64,000 bases of DNA from NCBI GenBank assembly GCA_903905065.1, contig CAIVEW010000061.1:51650-115649 (forward strand), in the 5' to 3' direction. Position 1 is the first letter of the stretch. Every line of letters begins with the position of its first letter. Of the stretch, positions 44,922-52,508 are shown piece after piece. Under the pieces are notes generated by a model. It saw only the letters and a list, made by a program, of their open reading frames with translations. It was not told where the DNA came from and did no database searches. The stretch is from an uncultured Bacteroidota bacterium (lineage in GTDB: Bacteria > Bacteroidota > Bacteroidia > Chitinophagales > Chitinophagaceae). The position numbers and the translations under genes were made by a program.

Positions 44922-45025
44922 AATAGCCCCGACCTTCAGGTCGGGGAAAATGGCTAAATAAAGATGGCTTTAGCCGAAATTGTCGCGACGTATGCTATCC
45001 AACAAATTTGGCTAAAGTCGACCAT
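44922..45025. repeat. Intergenic palindromic element (CCCCGACC / GGCTTTAGCC type)
   Basis: Two hairpins lie side by side. The first is CCCCGACC-TTCA-GGTCGGGG (44927-44946), perfect over 8 bases. The second pairs CTTTAGCC-G-AAATT (44968-44981) with AATTTGGCTAAAG (45005-45017), 13 bases with one bulge. The composition is much richer in GC than the flanks. Elements of this style recur between genes in many Bacteroidota genomes; only one full copy is seen here. Confidence 0.6.
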
Positions 45026-45069
45026 TAACTTTTTCAATCCCTTTACCAAAAGGCCGGAGCTATTAATTT

Positions 45070-45690
45070 TTATCCTTTTTTATAAACCGTGGAAATAACA
45101 AACCCTTTCACAAACCCATTTTGCGTCTTGGTCTTATACCCATGCGTTGCAAAGCAACCCTCTGTATCGGGAAGTGCAGAAGCCTCGATACCACAGCTCA
45201 CCCTGAAAAACAAATACATCACTTTCAGCAAAATCTTCTGCCAAAAAACTACAGGCTTCCGAAAATCGCAAAACAGCCAGGTGCCTTGCGTTGCCAGTCT
45301 TTCATGCAGCTGCACAAAAACCTTTTGCATAACGGGGTCTGTAAAATTGTCAAATAGAAAAGGAGTAAGCACTACATCATAAATTTCAGCCGCGCCCACT
45401 ACTTCTATCGTGTTGGCAATGAACGTTACTTTGTTATCACCGGCATTCCGCTTGCGGGCCAGCGCTATCATTTTCGGAGATGAATCAACATAAGTGATCG
45501 AAAGTCCCGAGGAGTGGACCTTTGCTATTTCTTCCAGCACCCAGCCCGTACCGCCCCCAACTATCAAAGTACGGGAATTGGCAGGGATCTCTTTTACCAG
45601 GAATTGCTGCGCCCTCACCAGCGCCCGGCCATATACCAGCCGCGAGAGACGATCATAAAACCAGGCTATGCTATCATAATTACGCTTCAA
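45070..45690 (-). CDS. Class I SAM-dependent methyltransferase
   Basis: A 206-residue cytoplasmic enzyme. It opens MKRNYDSIAWFYDRLSRLVYG, a layout seen in UbiE/COQ5-like and related methyltransferases. It has the SAM motif IVGGGTGW, an acidic YVDSS at the end of strand 2, and a DVVLTPFLFDNF motif IV. No partner gene adjoins it. A small lipophilic substrate is possible, but none can be named. Confidence 0.78.
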   Translation of the reverse strand: MKRNYDSIAWFYDRLSRLVYGRALVRAQQFLVKEIPANSRTLIVGGGTGWVLEEIAKVHSSGLSITYVDSSPKMIALARKRNAGDNKVTFIANTIEVVGAAEIYDVVLTPFLFDNFTDPVMQKVFVQLHERLATQGTWLFCDFRKPVVFWQKILLKVMYLFFRVSCGIEASALPDTEGCFATHGYKTKTQNGFVKGFVISTVYKKG

Positions 45691-45785
45691 TCCAGAGTAG
45701 TTCTGCTCAAAAGTAGACTATCCGAAAGATAATTACTCCGCTCGACCTCACCCGCGCTCCCCTGGGAGACGGCCGGTTAAGGCTT

Positions 45786-46973
45786 CTACTTATTAAATAT
45801 CGTACACTTCAACTGGAACTGCAGATAGTCGCGGTCTATGTATTTATTTACCGGGTTGATAAAATCATTCATCCCCTTACGATAGGATATGCCTGCCTTA
45901 ATTTTTTTAGTGAGCGAATATTCCGTTTTCCCAACAAACCCTACGTCAAAAACCGGCGCCACCTGTATGTTCCCCCGGTCAACTGTTGACGTAGCGGGTC
46001 TGTTATCCACAAGCATCTGCTGAAAATCAGGCCCCAGCGCTACCGACATGCGGTTAATGATCTTATAACCAATACTTGGGCTCACCTGCGCATACGAAAG
46101 ATTGTAATTCTGTTCCTGTGTTTCAATGCTACCCGCTGGTGTTACTGGCGCCGCTGTTTTATTAGCTTCTTCAGCTGCGTTCCTGGCTGCAATATGTCTT
46201 GCCGCAGATGCGCCACCCTTGCCCGTACCAGGTACCCATACTTCGGTCGATTGTGAGTTATTACTGGTCGCAAAGTCTACATCGCTTTCTATGAATAGCT
46301 TGTCATTGATCATTCTCCTGAATGTGGCTCCCGCCATATATCCGCTGTTCTGGTTTCCGTGGTTATATCCACCTGATAAAATGATCTGGATTTTCGGCGC
46401 TTTCACGACTTCTTCTTCCTCTGGCATAAACGTATTATACCCTTCTTTTACGGCTACCAGGTCTTCTTTTTTATTCTTAACGATCAGCTTATTACCATTA
46501 GCGGCAGCAAAGTTGAACACCTGGTTGGTTTTAGCAGTGATGTTGCCAGGCTTATCATTTAATATTACATGAAACCAGTCACCCGATTTTTCAGGCGCGC
46601 TATGTTTTGTGTGCTGATTGTAGTTCGCAGTGGCATAAAGCGCCTCTTTGTGCATCGGCGCAGCTTCGTTTGTCACTATCTCATTTTGCATTGACTGTTC
46701 AGCTGGCATTGCGAACTTCTTTGTTTGCACGATAGCTGTGCGGGTGCCGGGATCGCCGGGCGTGTTTTGGCGTATCATTGGCGCTATGCCCACCGCAAGG
46801 GCTACCGAGGCGGCCATGCCTGCAAGCGGCACCCACCACCACATAATCACCCTGCGCTTCTGCGCCCGCCCGTCCAACTTCTCTGCGAGCTGATCCCAGT
46901 TTTTGGGATTGTACGCAAAGTCGTTCTGGTCAAATTTTTGCCTGACCAGTTCGTCAAATTCTTTTGGCTTCAT
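45786..46973 (-). CDS. Membrane partner of the ECF sigma factor, with barrel-like C-terminal domain
   Basis: A 395-residue protein. Residues 1-42 are charged and cytoplasmic (FDELVRQKFDQNDFAYNPKNW), a single membrane helix covers about 43-66 (MWWWVPLAGMAASVALAVGI), and a low-complexity linker leads to a C-terminal part from about 205 with the alternating strand pattern of outer-membrane barrels (PKIQIILSGGYNHGN, FIESDVDFATS). The start overlaps the end of the sigma factor gene by 20 bases, so the two are translationally coupled. The short N-terminal domain could act like an anti-sigma factor. A protein joining an inner-membrane anchor to a barrel-like domain is odd in topology. The role is inferred from the pairing. 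Confidence 0.68.
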   Translation of the reverse strand: MKPKEFDELVRQKFDQNDFAYNPKNWDQLAEKLDGRAQKRRVIMWWWVPLAGMAASVALAVGIAPMIRQNTPGDPGTRTAIVQTKKFAMPAEQSMQNEIVTNEAAPMHKEALYATANYNQHTKHSAPEKSGDWFHVILNDKPGNITAKTNQVFNFAAANGNKLIVKNKKEDLVAVKEGYNTFMPEEEEVVKAPKIQIILSGGYNHGNQNSGYMAGATFRRMINDKLFIESDVDFATSNNSQSTEVWVPGTGKGGASAARHIAARNAAEEANKTAAPVTPAGSIETQEQNYNLSYAQVSPSIGYKIINRMSVALGPDFQQMLVDNRPATSTVDRGNIQVAPVFDVGFVGKTEYSLTKKIKAGISYRKGMNDFINPVNKYIDRDYLQFQLKCTIFNK

Positions 46974-47535
46974 ACGTCACTTTTTGTTGTTCAGTTTTCA
47001 TTATTTTTTTCTGCAGCATATTTCTCGCCTGGTGCACATGCCAGTGAGAAGTGCCTTCACTTATATCCAGTTGTTTCGAGATCTCTTTATGATTGTATCC
47101 ATCAAACACAAACAGGTTGAATACGGTTCTCGTCATCGTGGGCAGTAGCTGTATCACCTTCACCATTTCCCGGAAGTCCATATTTTCTATCGCCTCATTG
47201 CTCACAGACAGTTTGCTTTCTTCTGCCGGTATCGAATTCACATGCATGATCATCTCCTCCTTCAGCGCCGTATTTCTCAGGTAATCCAGGCAGGTATTCA
47301 CCATTATCCGCTGCATCCACCCTGCGAAAGAACCTGCATTCTTGAAATTTTCTACCTGGGTAAATACTTTGAGGAAACCATCATTGAGTAATTGCTCTGC
47401 ATCTTCCATGCTACGTGCATACCGTGCACATACCTTCAGGAACGGACTATAGTATGCCTTATACAGGTGCTCCTGTAATGCCCGGTCTTTTTTCCGGCAC
47501 CCTGCTATTATTTCCTGTTCAGAATATGCGGGCAT
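46954..47535 (-). CDS. ECF-type RNA polymerase sigma factor
   Basis: A 193-residue sigma-70 family protein. Region 2 includes the MEDAEQLLNDGFLKVFTQVE stretch and AGWMQRIMVNTCLDYLR. Region 4 ends in the helix-turn-helix FDGYNHKEISKQLDISEGTS. The ATG at 47535 is preferred over an in-frame GTG at 47562 because family similarity begins at SEQEIIAGC. It is followed by the overlapping membrane-protein gene, the usual order for an ECF factor and its regulator. Confidence 0.9.
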   Translation of the reverse strand: MPAYSEQEIIAGCRKKDRALQEHLYKAYYSPFLKVCARYARSMEDAEQLLNDGFLKVFTQVENFKNAGSFAGWMQRIMVNTCLDYLRNTALKEEMIMHVNSIPAEESKLSVSNEAIENMDFREMVKVIQLLPTMTRTVFNLFVFDGYNHKEISKQLDISEGTSHWHVHQARNMLQKKIMKTEQQKVTYEAKRI

Positions 47536-47562
47536 AAGATGAGGTAGATCGCCGTTCACCAC

Positions 47563-47938
47563 AAGGGTAAACCGGGGTATTAATATTAGTAAGTTACTGA
47601 TTTTTTTTCATTATTTGTTTTTTATAAGTGCATCTTCACACTGGTTTCTTAGTTAACTGATAGTGTTTCAGGGGCTGCCCGTATTGCCGGCCTTCTTTTA
47701 GTTTATCATAGATAATAAGTTTTGCGGTTCGGGAGGCTGATCAAAAAACGGAAAGGCGCCTTTCTCCATTCAAATAAACCACCCTTACCATAATAGACGA
47801 GAAACGGATCAGTAATCTTGGGTTTTCTAAAAAATATTTTTCGGCTTAACAAATTATTTATTTCAATAATTCAATGGCAAGTTGCATCTATTATAGTGAA
47901 AAAATGATTATATTTGTTGCATACCTATAGTAACCTCG
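47563..47938. other. Divergent gap between the sigma factor and a T9SS cargo gene
   Basis: A 376-base AT-rich region. It contains a perfect 14-base palindrome GAAAGGCGCCTTTC at 47751-47764, the promoter candidate of the cargo gene near its right end, and no credible small gene. No TAnnTTTG box was found facing the sigma factor gene. Confidence 0.4.
47882..47916 (+). promoter_or_regulatory. Promoter candidate of the T9SS beta-propeller gene
   Basis: TATATTTG at 47909-47916 matches the -7 element, and a TTG lies at 47882-47884 with a 24-base spacer, slightly longer than ideal. The -7 box ends 22 bases before the ATG at 47939. Confidence 0.45.
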
Positions 47939-49894
47939 ATGAAAACTGCTCCATTCTTCACCTGCCTGTTCGCCGCTATGTTGCTCGGTAATTTGAGTGT
48001 AAAAGCCCAAAGCTGGCAATGGGGCATCGGTAATACATCTTCTTTTGCCGGCGTTGTAGAGGCCGCGCCAACCGCTGTTGACCCGAATGGATACTCGTTC
48101 GCAGGCGGCACAATACTCATCGGGGACTACATCACCATTGGTGGGCACACCATTTACGATACCAATGGGCATGAGGAGATCATCATCGTTCGGGCCGACC
48201 CCTCCGGGAATGTATCGTGGGTGGTGAATTCGACGAATTACTTCAGCGATCTTATCGCAATGACCACTGATCCGAACGGCAATCTCTACGTATTGGGGCA
48301 ATACTACGATTCCAGCTTTGAAATGGGTACTGCCGTCCTTTTCAATGATACCACTGACTATTCCATGCAGTTTTTATTGAAAATATCACCTGCCGGTGAT
48401 GTAGTATGGGCCAGGAACATTGCCAGCGGGGCTACGGCCCGCCAGGGCGGCCTTGGGCTGGATGCCAGTAACAACATTTTTGTAGCAGGCTCCTTTGGAA
48501 CGCCCGTGGCGATCATCGGCCCAAGTACACTCTATAATACCTCGCCCGGGGGAGACACTACCGATGTTTACCTGGCAAAGTATGACTACATGGGCACACC
48601 GCTGTGGGCCAGGAGCTTCGGAGGCCATGGTAATGACCATCCCGTTGGGTTGTCAGTCACAAAAGACGGTACCATTTTTCTGGCTGGGCAGTTTACCTCG
48701 CAGACTATGAATGTAGGCGTCGACATCCTTACCGACTCCATGTTTTATGCCGGCGGCACAAGCCCGTTCCAATATCCCTTCCTGGCAAAATTTGATAATA
48801 CCGGCAGCCCTGAATGGGCAAAGGATATGAACAGGCATATCCGTGTCTTTGACATTAAGGCCGACGCCGACAAAAATAGTTACATATCCGGGACTATAGA
48901 CGCTAATATTACTTTCGGCACAGATACCCTGGCACTCACAGGTACGCTCACGGCAGTGATTGCAAAGTACGACAGCAGTGGAAACCCTGCCTGGGCCGGC
49001 ACTGCCAGCGGTATAGCTTATACAGTAGGCTATGCGTTGGGAATAGACACCTGCAAGAATATCTGGATGGCCGGATCCACAGATGGATTGGTGAACATCA
49101 AAGGCAATATAATAGACACGCTTGCTTTGGGTTACGATAAAGTCTTTATTGCCGCCTGGGATCACTGCGGTAACTACATTCCCGGCACAGGCACACAACT
49201 TGGCAGTGGGGGCGATGATGGCATGGGAATGGCTTTGGATCAGCGGGGCAATCTTTTCATCGGCGGCGACTATGAAAACATTCCATTGGTTGTTGGCCCG
49301 GATACCCTTCCGTTGCCACCGGCAGCGAAGGAGTACTTTTTCATGGCAAAATATAACTATGGCCTTATACCCTGCAACCACGCCGCCTGCTGCACCGCTG
49401 CCCCTATCGCTAGTTTCATCGATACAAATACCAGCCCGGCAGTCAGCTTCTATTACACAGGTACGCCCGTTTATGACAGTATTCGCTGGGATTTCGGTGA
49501 TGGCTCAGGAAGCACTGCGCCGAACCCTGTACACAGCTGTATATCCATGGGCACCTTTCATGCCTGCGTATTTGTATATAGCAGATGCGGTATGGACAGC
49601 GCCTGCTCGGATATTGAAATACTTGAAACTGGGTTGCCCGGCCTCTCTCCAAATACCAACATCATCACTTACCCCAACCCAGCCACGAATGAATACATAA
49701 TTCAAAACAACACCGGTTTCGCGCCCGATGCCCGTGCAACGCTGTTCGACCTGGCAGGACGGTTCGTCGGTTCTTATTCATTAGCAGGCAACAAAACCAT
49801 TATTCTCCTTAACAGCCTTGCGCCCGGCACTTACCAATGCAGGATCATCTCGGGTGAGAACATTTTGGTGAAACGGGTGGTTGTTATACGATAA
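47939..49894 (+). CDS. T9SS type A cargo protein with SBBP-like propeller and PKD domain
   Basis: A 651-residue exported protein. The signal peptide is residues 1-23 (ending SVKAQ). Residues 25-470 contain repeated units with WVVNS/WARNI/WARSF/WAKDM/WAGTA strands preceded by D-x-x-G turns, the pattern of the SBBP beta-propeller repeats of Bacteroidota. A PKD domain follows (YDSIRWDFGDGSGS), then a type A sorting tail (IITYPNPATNEYII, ATLFDLAGRFVGS, LAPGTYQCRI). Likely a surface-bound or released protein of unknown binding partner. Confidence 0.8.
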   Translation: MKTAPFFTCLFAAMLLGNLSVKAQSWQWGIGNTSSFAGVVEAAPTAVDPNGYSFAGGTILIGDYITIGGHTIYDTNGHEEIIIVRADPSGNVSWVVNSTNYFSDLIAMTTDPNGNLYVLGQYYDSSFEMGTAVLFNDTTDYSMQFLLKISPAGDVVWARNIASGATARQGGLGLDASNNIFVAGSFGTPVAIIGPSTLYNTSPGGDTTDVYLAKYDYMGTPLWARSFGGHGNDHPVGLSVTKDGTIFLAGQFTSQTMNVGVDILTDSMFYAGGTSPFQYPFLAKFDNTGSPEWAKDMNRHIRVFDIKADADKNSYISGTIDANITFGTDTLALTGTLTAVIAKYDSSGNPAWAGTASGIAYTVGYALGIDTCKNIWMAGSTDGLVNIKGNIIDTLALGYDKVFIAAWDHCGNYIPGTGTQLGSGGDDGMGMALDQRGNLFIGGDYENIPLVVGPDTLPLPPAAKEYFFMAKYNYGLIPCNHAACCTAAPIASFIDTNTSPAVSFYYTGTPVYDSIRWDFGDGSGSTAPNPVHSCISMGTFHACVFVYSRCGMDSACSDIEILETGLPGLSPNTNIITYPNPATNEYIIQNNTGFAPDARATLFDLAGRFVGSYSLAGNKTIILLNSLAPGTYQCRIISGENILVKRVVVIR

Positions 49895-49925
49895 TATTGG
49901 TTCCCGGTCCGTCCGGCAAAAAAGA

Positions 49926-49954
49926 AAACCGTCCCGGAATATCCAGGACGGTTT
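49926..49954. terminator. Bidirectional terminator between the cargo gene and rplT
   Basis: AAACCGTCC and GGACGGTTT pair perfectly over 9 bases around an 11-base loop. On the minus strand the hairpin is followed by TTCTTTTTT, a good end for the rpmI-rplT transcript; it lies 22 bases after rplT. Confidence 0.8.
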
Positions 49955-49975
49955 CAATATTATGGAGTCTTATGC

Positions 49976-50320
49976 TTATTTTACTTCAGCGCACAGCTTC
50001 TTGAAAGATGCCGGCTCATTCATAGCCAGGTCAGCAAGCACTTTGCGGTTCAGGTCTATGCCTTTAGCAGCAAGTTTGCCTATGAACTGGGAGTAGCTCA
50101 TGCCTTCTTCACGCACCGCAGCATTGATACGCACGATCCACAAAGAACGATAGTCGCGCTTTTTCAGCTTACGGCCTACGAATTTATATCCCTGGCCTTT
50201 CTCCAGTACGTTTTTGGCAACGGTATATACGTTTTTACGCTTACCATAGAAGCCTTTTGCTTCTTTCAGTATTTTCTTTCTTCTCGCGCGTGATGCAACT
50301 GCATTTACGGAACGTGGCAT
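49976..50320 (-). CDS. rplT: 50S ribosomal protein L20
   Basis: A 114-residue basic protein of normal length. It opens [19 protein letters not shown] and contains [16 protein letters not shown], both diagnostic of L20. It binds 23S rRNA early in 50S assembly. It follows rpmI by 67 bases, with a GC-rich repeat element in the gap. Confidence 0.98.
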   Translation of the reverse strand: MPRSVNAVASRARRKKILKEAKGFYGKRKNVYTVAKNVLEKGQGYKFVGRKLKKRDYRSLWIVRINAAVREEGMSYSQFIGKLAAKGIDLNRKVLADLAMNEPASFKKLCAEVK

Positions 50321-50360
50321 ATATTAAAAATTTAAAAACCTTATGAAAAACTACTTTACT

Positions 50361-50390
50361 CTCTATCTCCCCTTTAGGGGTCGGGGGTTA
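50361..50390. repeat. Palindromic repeat CCCCTTTAGGGG, copy 1
   Basis: CCCCTTTAGGGG (50369-50380) is flanked by TCGGGGGTTA. On the minus strand it follows the rpmI stop at once, as TAACCCCCGACCCCTAAAGGGG. A second copy lies at 54632-54660, also directly at a gene end on the minus strand. Confidence 0.6.
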
Positions 50391-50585
50391 CGCCATCACC
50401 AGCATCCTCTTCACAAGGCGTGCGTTAGTTGGGTGCACCAGGCCATGTATGCGCAAACCACGCTTACGTGACTTTGATTTCTTGGTCAGCAGATGGCTCT
50501 TAAAAGCTTTATATCTGCGGATCTTGCCCGTACCTGTAACCCTGAATGTTTTCTTTGCACGTGAGTGCGTCTTTATTTTTGGCAT
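50388..50585 (-). CDS. rpmI: 50S ribosomal protein L35
   Basis: A 65-residue basic protein, the normal size. It starts [18 protein letters not shown] at the ATG at 50585; the in-frame start three codons earlier is rejected. It is the first gene of an rpmI-rplT pair. The translation factor gene infC, which usually precedes rpmI, is not present: the next gene upstream is divergent and unrelated. Confidence 0.97.
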   Translation of the reverse strand: MPKIKTHSRAKKTFRVTGTGKIRRYKAFKSHLLTKKSKSRKRGLRIHGLVHPTNARLVKRMLVMA

Positions 50586-50605
50586 CGTATTCAAATTTGG
50601 GATGG

Positions 50606-50613
50606 CAAAGGTA
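50606..50613 (-). promoter_or_regulatory. Possible -7 box TACCTTTG for rpmI-rplT
   Basis: A minus-strand TAnnTTTG match 20 bases from the rpmI ATG at 50585. It supports transcription of rpmI-rplT from a local promoter rather than from an infC operon. No well-spaced TTTG was seen. Confidence 0.4.
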
Positions 50614-50815
50614 ATGAAAAAAAACTATTGAATACGGAAAAACCAATATTTTTATTTTTACTGCCATCAAATTTACGAAACATTAAATATTAAAGCTACC
50701 ATTTCATTCATTATTTTTACCCCGCAAACATACTTTGAGAGGTACAAAGGCAGTTATTATCTCCTATCATACTTTTGGGTTTTAAATTTTTATTTTTGAA
50801 TTTTTACTTTTAAAC

Positions 50816-51394
50816 ATGGCTGTACTACGATTCAGAGTTTTTTGGGAAGATGACGACCAGACCTATCGCGATATAGAGCTTTTAGGCAACCAGACATTTT
50901 TGGATTTTCATAAGATCATACTGCTGGCTTATGAATTCGACGGAAAACATCCTGCTTCTTTCTATGAAAGTAATGACAAATGGGCCTATGGGCGCGAGAT
51001 AAGCTCAGAGGTCATGGTAAATAAGAAGGATGCGCCTGCGTTGTCCATGCTCAAAACTCCGGTATCTGCCCTCGTCACCAATCCCGACCAGAAGTTCATT
51101 TACGTTTATGATCCCGCCAAAAAATGGACTTTCATGGCCGAGCTTATAGGGGTGAGCAAAGATGAAACGCCCCGCAGGGTTTATCCGTTCCTGCTGCGCA
51201 AAGAAGGCATAGCGCCCGCACAGTACGGCATCAAGGGTGTTAACCCCGATAAAATAATGGAGATAGAGGAGAAATACGACCTCGGCGCCGATGAAATGGC
51301 CGAAGGCTTCGGAAATGAAGGAGAAGGCGCCGAAGAAAGCTCGGAAAGTTCAGAAAATACATCCGAAGACCTCGGTGGCGGCTTTGACGAGTAG
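50816..51394 (+). CDS. Plasmid pRiA4b ORF-3-like protein
   Basis: A 192-residue protein. The N-terminal half (MAVLRFRVFWEDDDQTYRDI, then FLDFHKIILLAYEFD and HPASFYESND) matches the pRiA4b ORF-3 family, a widely spread fold without a proven biochemical function. The last 45 residues are a very acidic, serine-rich tail. It lies 19 bases before miaA and is probably co-transcribed with it. Two TAnnTTTG matches lie upstream (50770-50777 and 50791-50798). Confidence 0.75.
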   Translation: MAVLRFRVFWEDDDQTYRDIELLGNQTFLDFHKIILLAYEFDGKHPASFYESNDKWAYGREISSEVMVNKKDAPALSMLKTPVSALVTNPDQKFIYVYDPAKKWTFMAELIGVSKDETPRRVYPFLLRKEGIAPAQYGIKGVNPDKIMEIEEKYDLGADEMAEGFGNEGEGAEESSESSENTSEDLGGGFDE

Positions 51395-51413
51395 TTGCTT
51401 TCATTCAAAAACC

Positions 51414-52403
51414 ATGGAACAAATAACTCCTTCCACCCGGCGTGCCGGACAGGCAGGCTCACCATCTCTTTCGGAGTTCACACAAGGGAAGGAGCGGAGC
51501 CCCGGGGAGAGGCCAATTCTATATATCATCGCCGGCCCCACAGCAGTGGGCAAAACAGCCGCGGCCATACAAGTTGCACAGCATTTAGGCACCGCGATCG
51601 TATCCGCCGATAGCAGGCAATGCTATAAGGAAATGACCATTGGCACAGCCAAGCCTTCCCCTGCGGAATTGCAATCGGTAAAACATTATTTCATCGATGA
51701 ATTTCCTGTTACAACCAATATCACCGCTGCTGACTATGAATCACTGGCATTGCAGTACCTCGGCGAGATATTCACGACCCATAAGTCGGCTGTAGTGTGC
51801 GGGGGCACCGGGCTCTACATAAAAGCGCTCTGCGATGGCCTGGACGAAATGCCGCCGGCCAACCCCCAAATAGTAAGAGATCTGGACAATGAATATCAAT
51901 CGCAGGGTATGGTGTGGCTGCAGCAAACGGTACAGAAAGAAGATCCTCTTTTTTACAATTCGGGGGAAATACTGAACCCGGCCCGGATGCTGCGCGCGCT
52001 TTCTTTTGTCCGCAGTACCGGCAGCAGTATCACCCAATACCGCACACAGTCGAAAAAGCAACGGCCATTCAAGATCATTAAAGCCGGCCTGGAACTGCCG
52101 CGCGAACAACTGTACGCCCGCATCAATACCCGCGTGGACCAAATGATGGAACACGGGCTGCTTGGAGAAGTGGAGAAACTATTCCCGTTACGAACGCTGA
52201 AAAATCTTCAATCCGTTGGCTATAGTGAGCTATTTGACTACCTCGATGGAAAATGCAGCCTCATTGAAGCGATTGGCAAAATAAAACAGCATACCCGCAA
52301 CTACGCCAAGCGCCAGATGACCTGGTTCAAAAAAGACGCAGAGGTAAACTGGTTCCATGCAGATGATAAAGATCTAGCAGAGAAAATACTGGCGCAGCAA
52401 TAA
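51414..52403 (+). CDS. miaA: tRNA dimethylallyltransferase MiaA with an unusual N-terminal extension
   Basis: A 329-residue enzyme that adds the dimethylallyl group to A37 of tRNAs reading UNN codons. The P-loop GPTAVGKT is at residues 41-48, followed by SADSRQCYKEMTIGTAKP and the conserved GGTGLYIKAL. Usual MiaA proteins have only about 5-10 residues before the P-loop strand; here about 33 precede ILYIIAG, rich in Ser, Gly, Arg and Pro. No other ATG, GTG or TTG exists between 51414 and the P-loop. The extension is encoded by GC-rich palindromic DNA resembling the window's intergenic repeats. An earlier in-frame start at 51291 would overlap the upstream gene and is rejected. Confidence 0.93.
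   Translation: MEQITPSTRRAGQAGSPSLSEFTQGKERSPGERPILYIIAGPTAVGKTAAAIQVAQHLGTAIVSADSRQCYKEMTIGTAKPSPAELQSVKHYFIDEFPVTTNITAADYESLALQYLGEIFTTHKSAVVCGGTGLYIKALCDGLDEMPPANPQIVRDLDNEYQSQGMVWLQQTVQKEDPLFYNSGEILNPARMLRALSFVRSTGSSITQYRTQSKKQRPFKIIKAGLELPREQLYARINTRVDQMMEHGLLGEVEKLFPLRTLKNLQSVGYSELFDYLDGKCSLIEAIGKIKQHTRNYAKRQMTWFKKDAEVNWFHADDKDLAEKILAQQ
51437..51512. repeat. Repeat-like DNA inside the 5-prime end of miaA
   Basis: CCGGCGTGCCGG (51437-51448) is a palindrome. It is followed by GGCTCACCAT (51456-51465), the reverse complement of the ATGGTGAGCC core of the repeats at 54510 and 56545. A G-rich stretch with GCCCCGGGGAGAGG completes the segment. It is in frame and encodes the extra residues of MiaA. 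Confidence 0.45.
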
Positions 52404-52412
52404 TAAACATCC

Positions 52413-52429
52413 GCTTTGCGCCCTTTGCG
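52413..52429. repeat. TTTGCG repeat motif, copy 1
   Basis: TTTGCGCCCTTTGCG follows miaA by 11 bases. A near-identical motif, TTTGCGTCTTTGCG, lies at 62930-62943. These short duplicated TTTGCG motifs sit between genes and may be parts of a dispersed element. Confidence 0.4.
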
Positions 52430-52508
52430 TGAAATTTTCTATACCATTATTTTAACGTAAATTGCTTTTTTTAATACACCGGTTCTACCAACCTGAATGC
52501 AATACCAG

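Noticed and set aside
44852..45069. tRNA or riboswitch in the GC-rich intergenic block
   Set aside because: The two hairpins do not form a cloverleaf, no T-loop consensus is present, and the neighbouring genes do not suggest a riboswitch ligand.
51291..51413. Upstream extension of miaA to an in-frame ATG at 51291
   Set aside because: It would overlap the pRiA4b-like gene by over 100 bases and add 41 residues that read as an out-of-frame image of that gene's acidic tail.
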